This document shows positions 19,201-25,743 of a DNA stretch of 46,932 nucleotides, piece by piece. Within the stretch, counting starts at the first letter, position 1, and every line of letters starts with the position of its first letter. This DNA is from an uncultured Flavobacteriales bacterium. Lineage in GTDB: Bacteria > Bacteroidota > Bacteroidia > Flavobacteriales_D > Crocinitomicaceae. The position numbers were made by a program, and so were the translations under genes. The stretch is from assembly GCA_903939755.1 (NCBI GenBank), contig CAJAII010000034.1, forward strand, positions 1 to 46,932, read 5' to 3'. The notes under the pieces were generated by a model. It was not told where the DNA came from. It saw only the letters and a list, made by a program, of their open reading frames with translations, and did no database searches.

Positions 19201-19717
19201 CAAGTATTTTTAAGTTTGGGGAAAGATTTCCTGATAATTCAAGATTTAAGGCGGAATTTATTCCTAAATCCTGCTTGTTCCCAAAGCTGACTCCTCTTGA
19301 AATACTTCCGTTTTTCGACAACTCCTGCCCACCAAATACATCATTAACGGAATAGGAATTGACAATTTTATACTTGTCCCTCTCGTCTACGCCTATTTTT
19401 GTGAGTAGGGTGGAATCATAGCTTTTGTATTTCAGTGACAAATCAAAAGGAAGCACCCGGTATATTACTTTTACAGAGTCAACCTTCACAATGGACAAAA
19501 ATTGAAACGTCGCACTTGCATAATCTAAAGAATAATCATTTTTCGACAAGGTGTCTCCATTATTGAGCACAAAAAAGGAATTGGGGTAGATGCTCAATGT
19601 ATCTATTTTTATTTCCTTAAGAGTTGGTTTAATATAGAACGTCCTTAAATTTCCTGTTTGAGCATTCAAAAGGTTTGCGGCTAAAATAAAAAAGAAGAGA
19701 ATTGGTCTCATGCTCAT
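16280..19717 (-). CDS. large SprA-like outer-membrane beta-barrel protein, function unknown
   Basis: A 1145-residue exported protein (signal peptide ending NLLNAQ; Met at residue 3 is an equally good start). About residues 130-240 contain SKNGSISRGVSFGNKQDLGI, NLELSGNLSPNLKILAAVSD, PIQPDGNTNKLQEFDQVFIQ and KLTVGDFWLGKPAGYFM, closely similar to segments repeated in SprA, the giant translocon channel of type IX secretion. SprA is about 2400 residues; this protein is half that and does not look like a piece of it. The C-terminal half has aromatic, alternating strands of a large barrel, ending GNMEIRAYF. WIDYNGDGVKDLNEFEVAQY (about 800) looks like a calcium-type loop. I infer an outer-membrane channel or assembly protein related to SprA. 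It leads the haemoglobin gene. Confidence 0.75.
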   Translation of the reverse strand: MSMRPILFFFILAANLLNAQTGNLRTFYIKPTLKEIKIDTLSIYPNSFFVLNNGDTLSKNDYSLDYASATFQFLSIVKVDSVKVIYRVLPFDLSLKYKSYDSTLLTKIGVDERDKYKIVNSYSVNDVFGGQELSKNGSISRGVSFGNKQDLGINSALNLELSGNLSPNLKILAAVSDANIPIQPDGNTNKLQEFDQVFIQVFNEKFKLTVGDFWLGKPAGYFMTYKKRAQGLTIENKWQLKDSTFWYSQASAALSKGKFNRQIIAGVESNQGPYRLRGNENEPFILVLAGTERVYIDGRLLSRGQEFDYVIDYNTSEIVFTARNLITKDIRIVVEFQYSDQNYARSLVQSSTMYHGKKINFWLNAYSEQDAKNQTLQQNLSPSQKYFLSGIGDQLDLAQISSVDSIGYFDNQVLYKMIDSLGYDSVLVFSVNPDSAKYRAVFQYIGSNKGNYVLNNYNALGKVYRWVEPISGIPQGDYQAARLIITPKQKQLFSTGIQYQLSKKIKMESEVAFSTDDLNTFSTLGNNNNNGLAERTKIIHSGNIGDSGKGWEMENKVEFEYLHGNFLPIEQYRSVEFDRDWNTRNKGFQGQQLFGIISSKIKRKSFGYINLAGQSYAIGTNYLGNRYYSEGTWKQNGWTATWNGSYLSSKSTGANQFFRHRVDINKKIGTILIGYKDDHEKNSFKDSIELITKNSYQFFDYEAYVSSADTSKTFYKFYYRERFDQRADSMRLQPVAKARTIGGQIALKHLNNQQLTLIGGYRSLSISDSTLITQTPENSLIGRIDYEARWFKNALNWSTFYEVGSGLEQKRTFIYIKVNDGQGVYTWIDYNGDGVKDLNEFEVAQYIDQASYVRIFTPSNEYVKTYSNELNQGVFWRPERIWGKKKGVLGFLSKFSNQTRIRINRKTSLFDPTTFFNPFANTIQEANLLSTGSLIRNALYFNRTSNVINAEYTYQDNKNKALLATGFDSKRNRYHELFTRWNVLPIFSIELKAQTGMKYALADYTTGRNYDISYQSLQPSFIYQPSTNYRLSLEGRIVNKKNNPVFGAESCLLKEIGLGFKYNQTEKGSLQGALKAISMTYVGTSNSAVGFEMLESLKPGVNYTWNLSYQRTISKNLQLTIQYLGRKSEASRIIHSGNMEIRAYF

Positions 19718-19832
19718 TTCTAGGCGAAGATAGTGGATATCAACAAAACGTTAACTAGTTATTTTGATTGCTATAATTCTATTAAATCAGATTTATCTTT
19801 CTTATTTTTATACCAACTTAATTCCCGAAATT

Positions 19833-21122
19833 ATGAAACAGGTATTGTTACTATCCTTTTATTTTCTGTCATTTTTTATCAATGCACAGTTAACACCCTC
19901 TTTATGGCAAATTAATGACACGAAAATCACTACGTGGTATTACTATTTCGGGGATGAGTTTACGGGTCAGGATGTTGACGACAACAAGTGGTATGATAAT
20001 TATCCTTGGGGGGGATTGTCCATTAAGGATGGTATATATGCCGTTCCAGAAAACGCGAGATTAGAAGGTGGCAAGGCCATTTTGAAAGTGGATACAGTGT
20101 CTTCCTATCGAACATTTCCAGATTGGATGTTGGAGGAGGAACTCAAAAAAAACAATCCTCTGATTGTGAATAAGAGTGTAAAATTGAAGTATGCAACCGC
20201 TGTTTTATGGAGTAAACAACAATTTAAATACGGTTATTTTGAATGCCGTTGTTTTATTCCTGCAGGAAAAGGATTATGGCCAGCATTTTGGCTTTATGGT
20301 GGGAAACCAAATGACGAAATTGATTTTATGGAAGCAAAAGGGGAGAAACGAAATGAGTTCCATTTGGATATTCATTGCCCGGATGCATGTGATAAAATTA
20401 AAGTGCCACCATTCAACCTAACAAAACCTTGGGGAAAATGGATGAAAACGCAAAGCGCTTTAGTTGGCGAGTGGGCTGTTTTTTCAGGTATTTGGCAGCC
20501 CGGACAAGTTACTTTTTTCATGAATGGCAGACCGGTAGCCAAATATATGGGTGATTTTTCAGCCGAAATGAACATGATCGCGAATCTTTCTGTCGCGGTT
20601 GATGGTGGGCCGTTTTCACCAGGACCTAATTCAAAAACAGTTTTTCCAAGCGAGTTTTTGGTGGATTATATGCGCGTTTGGAAATTGCCAAGTGAGTCTA
20701 CACCACCCTCCACGCACAAAGGAAGATTTACTGAAGGGAAACTGACAACTAAAACCATTTCGTCCAATGAGGAGATTGCTAGAAAGAACAAGCTTCACAT
20801 GTTCCAACTTGAAGGCACAGAAGGGAACTTCTTAAATAGAAAATGCAGGAAGAAAGTAGCGAAAGAATTGGTGCAAAGTGAGCAGGGATTTATTAGTTTG
20901 ATGCCTGTGAATGATGAGGACTTTCAATTACATTTTAATGGAATTACGAATTCTAATGTAAAAGTTGAAATTTTAAACGATCGAAAAGAGTTGGTAAAAT
21001 CATTTGATACAAAAGGGAAATACTACTTTTTTTCCATGAATGATTTATCACCTGGAGGTTATAAATTAGTCATATCAAATGGTCAGGCTGTTACTACAGA
21101 AATCCCTTTTACGAAGCCTTAA
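19833..21122 (+). CDS. glycoside hydrolase family 16 (beta-glucanase-like), secreted
   Basis: The start at 19833 gives a clear signal peptide, MKQVLLLSFYFLSFFINAQ; an upstream ATG (19764) would bury it. Numbered from there, residues 30-300 form a GH16 domain: YYYFGDEFTG, KYGYFECRCFIPAGKGLWPA and the catalytic motif E162-I-D-F-M-E167 (nucleophile E162, acid/base E167), then SVAVDGGPFSPGP and FLVDYMRVWK. GH16 enzymes cleave beta-1,3/1,4-glucans such as laminarin, or galactans; the target cannot be told. After about 300 comes a linker and a small C-terminal domain (about 330-429) with no typical T9SS tail, so it is probably periplasmic or surface-bound by other means. Its end overlaps the convergent cyclotransferase gene by 14 bases. 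Confidence 0.88.
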   Translation: MKQVLLLSFYFLSFFINAQLTPSLWQINDTKITTWYYYFGDEFTGQDVDDNKWYDNYPWGGLSIKDGIYAVPENARLEGGKAILKVDTVSSYRTFPDWMLEEELKKNNPLIVNKSVKLKYATAVLWSKQQFKYGYFECRCFIPAGKGLWPAFWLYGGKPNDEIDFMEAKGEKRNEFHLDIHCPDACDKIKVPPFNLTKPWGKWMKTQSALVGEWAVFSGIWQPGQVTFFMNGRPVAKYMGDFSAEMNMIANLSVAVDGGPFSPGPNSKTVFPSEFLVDYMRVWKLPSESTPPSTHKGRFTEGKLTTKTISSNEEIARKNKLHMFQLEGTEGNFLNRKCRKKVAKELVQSEQGFISLMPVNDEDFQLHFNGITNSNVKVEILNDRKELVKSFDTKGKYYFFSMNDLSPGGYKLVISNGQAVTTEIPFTKP

Positions 21123-22197
21123 CTTTTTTTAGAATTTCTACTTCGAATAATTTTGGCCAAAATTTCCCGGTCATATAGGTTTTTTTGCTGATACTGTTAT
21201 AGGCTATTCCGTTCAACACTTCCCCATTTCCCTTTCCTTTTGTCGCTAATTCGGTGGCATCAATTATTGCAATAACTTTTCCTTTTTGAGGATCAATCAC
21301 TGCGATTAAGTTCTTCGTCCATATATTAGCGTATACGTAGCCATCAATATATTCTAATTCATTTAGTTTGGTAATGGGGCCTTCGTTGGTATACACTTCT
21401 ATTGTTTTTTGAACTTCAAAGGTCTTTGGATTACGGAAGGTTAATCGCTCAGACCCATCTGACATTATTAATGATTTTCCATCATTACAAATCCCCCAGC
21501 CTTCTCCTGTATATGAATAGGTCTTAGTTTTTGAGAAATCAGATTGGTTGTACACGAAACAAGATTGGTTGGTCCAGGTAATTTGGAATATTTGCTTATC
21601 AAGTATGGTAAGTCCTTCGCCGAAATAGCTGGCATCTAGTGTCGTTCTGCGCTTTATTTTTCCAGTTTCCAAATCAATTTCACCCACCAAAGTGCTACCT
21701 GTTTTATTAGGATCGCCAGTGCTTTCAAAAAAGTCATTGCCACTAAAAGCAAGCCCTTGTGTGAAATTAGAATCCAAATGAGGAAATTCAGCGTTAATTT
21801 TTACACTCCATTGCTGAGGTATAATGTCAGACAAAATTTGAACAACGCGCTCGTCACGAATTTCCTTCCCCTTCGTATCTTTTGCTATTAAAACAATGGA
21901 AACAGCCCCAACGCCCAGATAGCCAGTGGCTATGGGAAATTGTATTTTGTTGGAAGGATTTGCCCATTTTGAAATTAAACTGTCTCCGACATGAAGTTCT
22001 AAGGTCTTGATTTTTTCTTTGGAAAGGATGGTAATATTAAATTCTTTTCCATGTGTTATGGTGAGATTTTCGTCTAGCTCAAAATAGCAAGTGTTGTTGT
22101 CTTCTTCAGTGGGTGAGGTATTGTTGGTGTAAAGAAAAAAGGCGATTAACCCAATTCCTAAAACAACGCCCGCATAGACCAATAGTTTTTTTTTCAT
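21109..22197 (-). CDS. glutaminyl-peptide cyclotransferase (bacterial beta-propeller type)
   Basis: A 362-residue protein with an N-terminal membrane anchor (LLVYAGVVLGIGLIAFFLY) and then an Ig-like segment (about 35-115) before the propeller. The propeller has FTQGLAFSGNDFFESTG, TWTNQSCFVY, EGWGICNDGKSLIMSDGSER, LNELEYIDGYVYANIW and NGIAYNSISKKTYMTGKFWP, the signature of the plant/bacterial glutamine cyclotransferase family. It cyclises N-terminal Gln of exported proteins to pyroglutamate. T9SS/Sec-exported proteins often start with Gln after signal peptidase, and several here do (AQ|..), so a maturation role fits. Its start overlaps the ytxJ stop by 4 bases. Confidence 0.88.
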   Translation of the reverse strand: MKKKLLVYAGVVLGIGLIAFFLYTNNTSPTEEDNNTCYFELDENLTITHGKEFNITILSKEKIKTLELHVGDSLISKWANPSNKIQFPIATGYLGVGAVSIVLIAKDTKGKEIRDERVVQILSDIIPQQWSVKINAEFPHLDSNFTQGLAFSGNDFFESTGDPNKTGSTLVGEIDLETGKIKRRTTLDASYFGEGLTILDKQIFQITWTNQSCFVYNQSDFSKTKTYSYTGEGWGICNDGKSLIMSDGSERLTFRNPKTFEVQKTIEVYTNEGPITKLNELEYIDGYVYANIWTKNLIAVIDPQKGKVIAIIDATELATKGKGNGEVLNGIAYNSISKKTYMTGKFWPKLFEVEILKKVKAS

Positions 22198-22535
22198 GGT
22201 TTTAGTAAGTCAAGATGATTAAAAATAGGAGCGGCGTCAATTTGTTCATGCGATGCATTGTAAACGGCCATTCTATTATGAATAATAATTAGTTGTGGAG
22301 ATTGATGGGGTACATTTAGTAATTTTTCAATTTCATTGGATAGATTTCTAAAAGCGATCAAATCCAATAAATGCCAATCTGCACGAGGGTCTTTAAAGCA
22401 ACTTTGGGTATTTTTTAGTACCATTGATGATATATAACACCGCGTTGAATGCTTGAAAATTACTTGTGGCTTATGGCAACTTTCCGCCATTAATGCTGCT
22501 AATTGATTTTCAGTTGTAATTTCTTGGTACGACAT
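22194..22535 (-). CDS. ytxJ: bacilliredoxin YtxJ-type monothiol redox protein
   Basis: A 113-residue thioredoxin-like protein. VIFKHSTRCYISSMVLK holds the single active-site Cys in the TRCxIS context that defines YtxJ (BrxC), part of the bacillithiol system. QSPQLIIIHN gives the conserved cis-Pro strand. The family reduces mixed disulphides between proteins and bacillithiol, so the organism probably makes bacillithiol. Cytoplasmic. It sits 3 bases after pheS and overlaps the next gene, so it is within an operon. Confidence 0.85.
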   Translation of the reverse strand: MSYQEITTENQLAALMAESCHKPQVIFKHSTRCYISSMVLKNTQSCFKDPRADWHLLDLIAFRNLSNEIEKLLNVPHQSPQLIIIHNRMAVYNASHEQIDAAPIFNHLDLLKP

Positions 22536-22538
22536 GTT

Positions 22539-23558
22539 TTACTTAAATTGTTTTAAAAAACGCAAGTCATTCTCCGAATATAATCGTAAATCATTTACCT
22601 TGTATTTTAGTTGCGCGATACGCTCAACTCCCATTCCAAAGGCATAACCGCTATAAACGGAGGAGTCAATACCACTGGCATTCAAGACGGCAGGATCTAC
22701 CATTCCACAGCCTAATATTTCTAACCACCCACTGTATTTGCATACGTTGCAACCTACTCCTTCACAGATGGAGCAAGAAACATCTACTTCAGCACTTGGT
22801 TCTGTAAAAGGGAAGTATGAGGGGCGGAGCCTAATCTGCGCATTTTCACCAAAAACAGCCTTTGCAAAGTAGAGAAGTGTTTGTTTTAAATCGGCAAAAG
22901 AAACGTCTTTATCAATATATAACCCTTCTATTTGATGAAAAAAACAATGGGCACGTGCTGAGATGGCTTCATTTCGATAAACCCTTCCCGGTGAAATTGT
23001 TCTAATCGGTGGTTGGCTGTTTTCCATTACGCGAACTTGTACAGAACTGGTGTGTGTGCGTAAGGCCATTTCTCGCTCTCCTTTTTCAATAAAAAAGGTG
23101 TCTTGCATGTCCCTTGCAGGGTGATCTTTAGGAAAGTTCAGTGCGGAGAAATTATGCCAATCATCTTCTATTTCCGGCCCTTCTGAAACAACAAATCCAA
23201 TTCGATTAAAAACTTCTATGATTTCATTGCGAACAAGTGACAGTGGGTGGTGAGAGCCTTGTGTGATGTTTTCACCTGTTCGGCTTAAGTCTTGATCAAT
23301 GGAGACTTTTTTTAATGGAACGAGGGAATCTTTTTTCTCATTATAAAATGCTTCCAGTTTAATTCGAACTGCATTTACCTGCTGCCCAAATTCCTTTTTG
23401 CTTTCGTTAGATACATTCTTCAATTCATTAAACAAATCTTTTAACCGACCTTTCGATCCAAGGTAATTAATCCTAAATACCTCAAGTTGATCTGCTGTGC
23501 CTATAAGTGGGCTATCAGTCTCGAATGCCGAAAGTAATTCGTTGATTTTTTGAATCAT
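22539..23558 (-). CDS. pheS: phenylalanine-tRNA ligase alpha subunit
   Basis: Charges tRNA-Phe as part of an alpha2-beta2 enzyme. The 339-residue protein has the N-terminal coiled coil (about 1-85), motif 1 (FNRIGFVVSEGPEIEDDWHNF), motif 2 (GRVYRNEAISARAHCFFHQIEG, 191-212) and motif 3 (YAFGMGVERIAQLKY). Cys262, 265, 270 and 273 make a CxxC-x4-CxxC zinc-ribbon-like insertion before GWLEILGCGMV; this version is seen in other bacteria of the phylum. pheT is not in the window. A TACCTTTG -7 element lies 61 bases upstream. First gene of the pheS-ytxJ-cyclotransferase operon. Confidence 0.95.
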   Translation of the reverse strand: MIQKINELLSAFETDSPLIGTADQLEVFRINYLGSKGRLKDLFNELKNVSNESKKEFGQQVNAVRIKLEAFYNEKKDSLVPLKKVSIDQDLSRTGENITQGSHHPLSLVRNEIIEVFNRIGFVVSEGPEIEDDWHNFSALNFPKDHPARDMQDTFFIEKGEREMALRTHTSSVQVRVMENSQPPIRTISPGRVYRNEAISARAHCFFHQIEGLYIDKDVSFADLKQTLLYFAKAVFGENAQIRLRPSYFPFTEPSAEVDVSCSICEGVGCNVCKYSGWLEILGCGMVDPAVLNASGIDSSVYSGYAFGMGVERIAQLKYKVNDLRLYSENDLRFLKQFK

Positions 23559-23619
23559 TTTTTCTTGCTTGTAACTTTTTATTAATTCGGATTGTTTAAC
23601 TTATACATTATCCTATATA

Positions 23620-23627
23620 CAAAGGTA
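23620..23627 (-). promoter_or_regulatory. -7 element of the pheS operon
   Basis: Minus-strand TACCTTTG matches TAnnTTTG, 61 bases before the pheS start. No convincing -33 TTG is present. Confidence 0.45.
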
Positions 23628-23728
23628 AAAGGATTTTGAAATAAAAGAATAGAGCGCTACTTTTTCAACTATTTCGAAGTGTTATTTTTTATGAGAAGGC
23701 AACATCTTTTATGTCTGAACGTAAAGGC

Positions 23729-23759
23729 TTTGATTATTGAAAAATATATTTTAATTTTG
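23729..23759 (+). promoter_or_regulatory. promoter of the tandem lipoprotein genes
   Basis: TTTG (23729-23732), 19 bases, then TAATTTTG (23752-23759): an exact Bacteroidota TTTG-N19-TAnnTTTG promoter. Transcription would begin about 5-7 bases later, past the ATG at 23761, so it argues for translation from the ATG at 23776. Confidence 0.75.
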
Positions 23760-23775
23760 AATGATAATAAATAAG

Positions 23776-24147
23776 ATGAAAAAAATATTTTTTGGGATTT
23801 GTATCCTTTTTGTTGCTGTAATTGTTGGGTCATGTAAATCAAAAGATCCCGCCATTTTGAAGGTTTTTGTTCGGTCATCTTCTAATCAATTGATGAATGG
23901 AGCAAAAGTTGTTATTATTGGCGATCAACAATCAAATCCTGCCACCTTAGATTTTGTCGACACTTCCTACACAAACAGTTCTGGTTTTACTGTGGTAGAT
24001 ATGGATCAATACTTTGATGTTTCTGGCCCTGATAATACAACTGGATATTTTGATATAGTTGTAAAGCACAACACCAAAACAGCTGCGGGATATACGAGAT
24101 GTAGAGTTCATACTACATCTGTAGAGACTATTTATTTACCAAATTAA
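23776..24147 (+). CDS. small lipoprotein, first of a tandem pair
   Basis: From the ATG at 23776 the protein is 123 residues with a lipoprotein signal (MKKIFFGICILFVAVIVGSC, Cys20 acylated). An in-frame ATG at 23761 would add MIINK but lies before the predicted transcription start. The mature part is a beta-rich domain, ILKVFVRSSSNQLMNGAKVV and DTSYTNSSGFTVVDMDQYF, like a small carboxypeptidase-regulatory sandwich. The downstream gene, 9 bases on, encodes a diverged paralogue. Role unknown; envelope-anchored. Confidence 0.75.
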   Translation: MKKIFFGICILFVAVIVGSCKSKDPAILKVFVRSSSNQLMNGAKVVIIGDQQSNPATLDFVDTSYTNSSGFTVVDMDQYFDVSGPDNTTGYFDIVVKHNTKTAAGYTRCRVHTTSVETIYLPN

Positions 24148-24156
24148 ATTTTTGCA

Positions 24157-24525
24157 ATGAAAAAATTAGCGTTTTTAGGAATCGCGATAATGGGTTTAAT
24201 CGTTATTGGTTCTTGTGTTAAAAAAGAAGATACAATTGCGAAAATTGAAGTTCGTGATGAAAACAATGATGTAGTAGAACAAGCAATGGTTGTATTACAT
24301 GGTACATCAACTTGTAATTGTCCATCTCAAGTTGCTGTTTGGGATACTGCTTACACCAATGCTGCAGGAATCGCAACATTTAATTACAATGAAATTTATC
24401 AATTAGGACAAGCTGGCGTTGCTGTTTTAGACATCAATGCATACAAAGCAAATCGATTTGGCCAAGGCATCATAAAAATTGAGGCCGAAGTAACCAACGA
24501 GGAAACTGTTATCATTCAGCCTTAA
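24157..24525 (+). CDS. small lipoprotein, second of a tandem pair
   Basis: A 122-residue lipoprotein (lipobox IGSC, Cys20). The mature domain parallels the upstream protein: IAKIEVRDENNDVVEQAMVVL and DTAYTNAAGIATFNYNEIY align with its counterparts. It differs by a CNC motif (STCNCPSQ) and more acidic C-terminus. Probably an old tandem duplication. It shares the upstream promoter. Its last 4 bases overlap the stop region of the convergent gene 24522-24830. Confidence 0.75.
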   Translation: MKKLAFLGIAIMGLIVIGSCVKKEDTIAKIEVRDENNDVVEQAMVVLHGTSTCNCPSQVAVWDTAYTNAAGIATFNYNEIYQLGQAGVAVLDINAYKANRFGQGIIKIEAEVTNEETVIIQP

Positions 24526-24830
24526 GCACAAATTTTTCTTACTGAACTGAAATTGGCAATATCAAAAAGCGATATTGTGTTGCGTTCAAGTGAAGTTGTA
24601 TTTAATTCGTATTCTGTCCCATCAGGAAAGACATTACTTGTAAACATGGCGCTTATCTCATGATTTGGATTTAGCTTCTGTAAATGATTTATCAATCGAT
24701 TTAAATCACCTACGTTGATGACAACAGAACTTTGATAATTAAAATTACCCGCAGTTAACTGGCCTAGTATAATTACCTCTTGCTCGCATGAAGCAATTTT
24801 AACTTGTTTAATTTCCATGTAATTTTCCAT
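24522..24830 (-). CDS. small protein of unknown function
   Basis: A 102-residue protein I do not recognise. No signal peptide or membrane segment. It is beta-rich at the N-terminus (IKQVKIASCEQEVIILGQL), then NVGDLNRLINHLQKLNPNHE, a helix, and a third part with several Thr/Ser. Met at residue 5 is an alternative start. A good promoter (TTG-N17-TAGTTTTG on the minus strand) 20 bases upstream supports it being a real gene. It stands alone between the lipoprotein pair and tatC. Confidence 0.6.
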   Translation of the reverse strand: MENYMEIKQVKIASCEQEVIILGQLTAGNFNYQSSVVINVGDLNRLINHLQKLNPNHEISAMFTSNVFPDGTEYELNTTSLERNTISLFDIANFSSVRKICA

Positions 24831-24849
24831 ATTGTTCGATTTTATAAAG

Positions 24850-24877
24850 CAAAACTACACTAGTAGATCGTAATCAA
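24850..24877 (-). promoter_or_regulatory. promoter of the small gene at 24522-24830
   Basis: On the minus strand TTG (24875-24877) is 17 bases from TAGTTTTG (24850-24857), matching the flavobacterial TTG-N17-23-TAnnTTTG pattern. The predicted start of transcription is about 13 bases before the ATG. Confidence 0.65.
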
Positions 24878-24930
24878 TTTACGATGTATTACAATGTATT
24901 TAAATTTTAAGGGAATCTTTTATTTTTTGG

Positions 24931-24938
24931 TAAATTTG
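24931..24938 (+). promoter_or_regulatory. -7 element just before tatC
   Basis: TAAATTTG ends only 4 bases before the ATG at 24943. If real, transcription would begin at or just after that ATG, giving a leaderless message or favouring the second ATG at 24961. No -33 TTG seen. Confidence 0.35.
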
Positions 24939-24942
24939 TAAA

Positions 24943-25743
24943 ATGGAGAATTCGGGAAACATGTCTTTTTTACAACACCTAGAGGAACTCCGATGGCGCT
25001 TGGTTCGCTGTGCGATTGTAATTTTACTATTGGCGATTGTTATTTGGTGTTTTCAAGAGGAAATTATGGTTAATTTATTTTTATCCATGAAGGATAAAGA
25101 TTTTGTGACGTTTCGTCTTTTATGTCAATACGTTGGGGTTTGTGTAGAAGAAATCCCGGTGAAAATGCAAAGCATGACGGTTTCAGGTCAATTCACGTAT
25201 GCTTTAATGATGAGTTTTTTGGGTGGCTTAGTGCTTTCGTTTCCTTATGTGTTTTATCAAATTTGGAGTTTCATAAAACCAGGACTCAAACAACGCGAAA
25301 AGAAAATGGTAAATGGCCTAGTATTCTACGTCAGCTTATTATTTTTTTTAGGGATCTTATTTGGTTATTTTCTTGTGGCACCCTTGAGCGTTCAGTTTTT
25401 TGGTTCGTATCAAATAAGTAAACAAATTGAGAATAATTTCACCATTGGATCTTACATGAGTACTATCTTTTCTACGGTATTTTATTCTGGTTTATTTTTC
25501 TTGCTCCCTGTGGTTAGCTATCTTCTTACAAAAATAGGATTGATCAATGTCTCTTTTTTAATTAAATACCGAAAGCATGCAATTGTTGCCATATTAATTT
25601 TAGCCGCGATTATTACACCTCCAGATATAACATCGCAAATTATCGTTTCTATCCCTATCATTATTCTTTATGAAATTGGGATATTAGTTTCGAAAAGGGC
25701 AGAAAGACTCGCGAATAAAGAAGCACAGTCGATTCAAGAATGA
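24943..25743 (+). CDS. tatC: Sec-independent protein translocase TatC
   Basis: Twin-arginine translocase receptor that binds the RR signal peptide with TatB/TatA. The 266-residue protein starts with the conserved MSFLQHLEELRWRLVR (from Met7; Met1 at 24943 adds ENSGN, and such short extensions are common) and has six hydrophobic helices, with SFPYVFYQIWSFIKPGLKQRE in the conserved first periplasmic loop region and ITPPDITSQI near the last helices. The stop overlaps the DUF5686 gene start by 4 bases (ATGA). tatA/B are not in the window. Confidence 0.95.
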   Translation: MENSGNMSFLQHLEELRWRLVRCAIVILLLAIVIWCFQEEIMVNLFLSMKDKDFVTFRLLCQYVGVCVEEIPVKMQSMTVSGQFTYALMMSFLGGLVLSFPYVFYQIWSFIKPGLKQREKKMVNGLVFYVSLLFFLGILFGYFLVAPLSVQFFGSYQISKQIENNFTIGSYMSTIFSTVFYSGLFFLLPVVSYLLTKIGLINVSFLIKYRKHAIVAILILAAIITPPDITSQIIVSIPIIILYEIGILVSKRAERLANKEAQSIQE

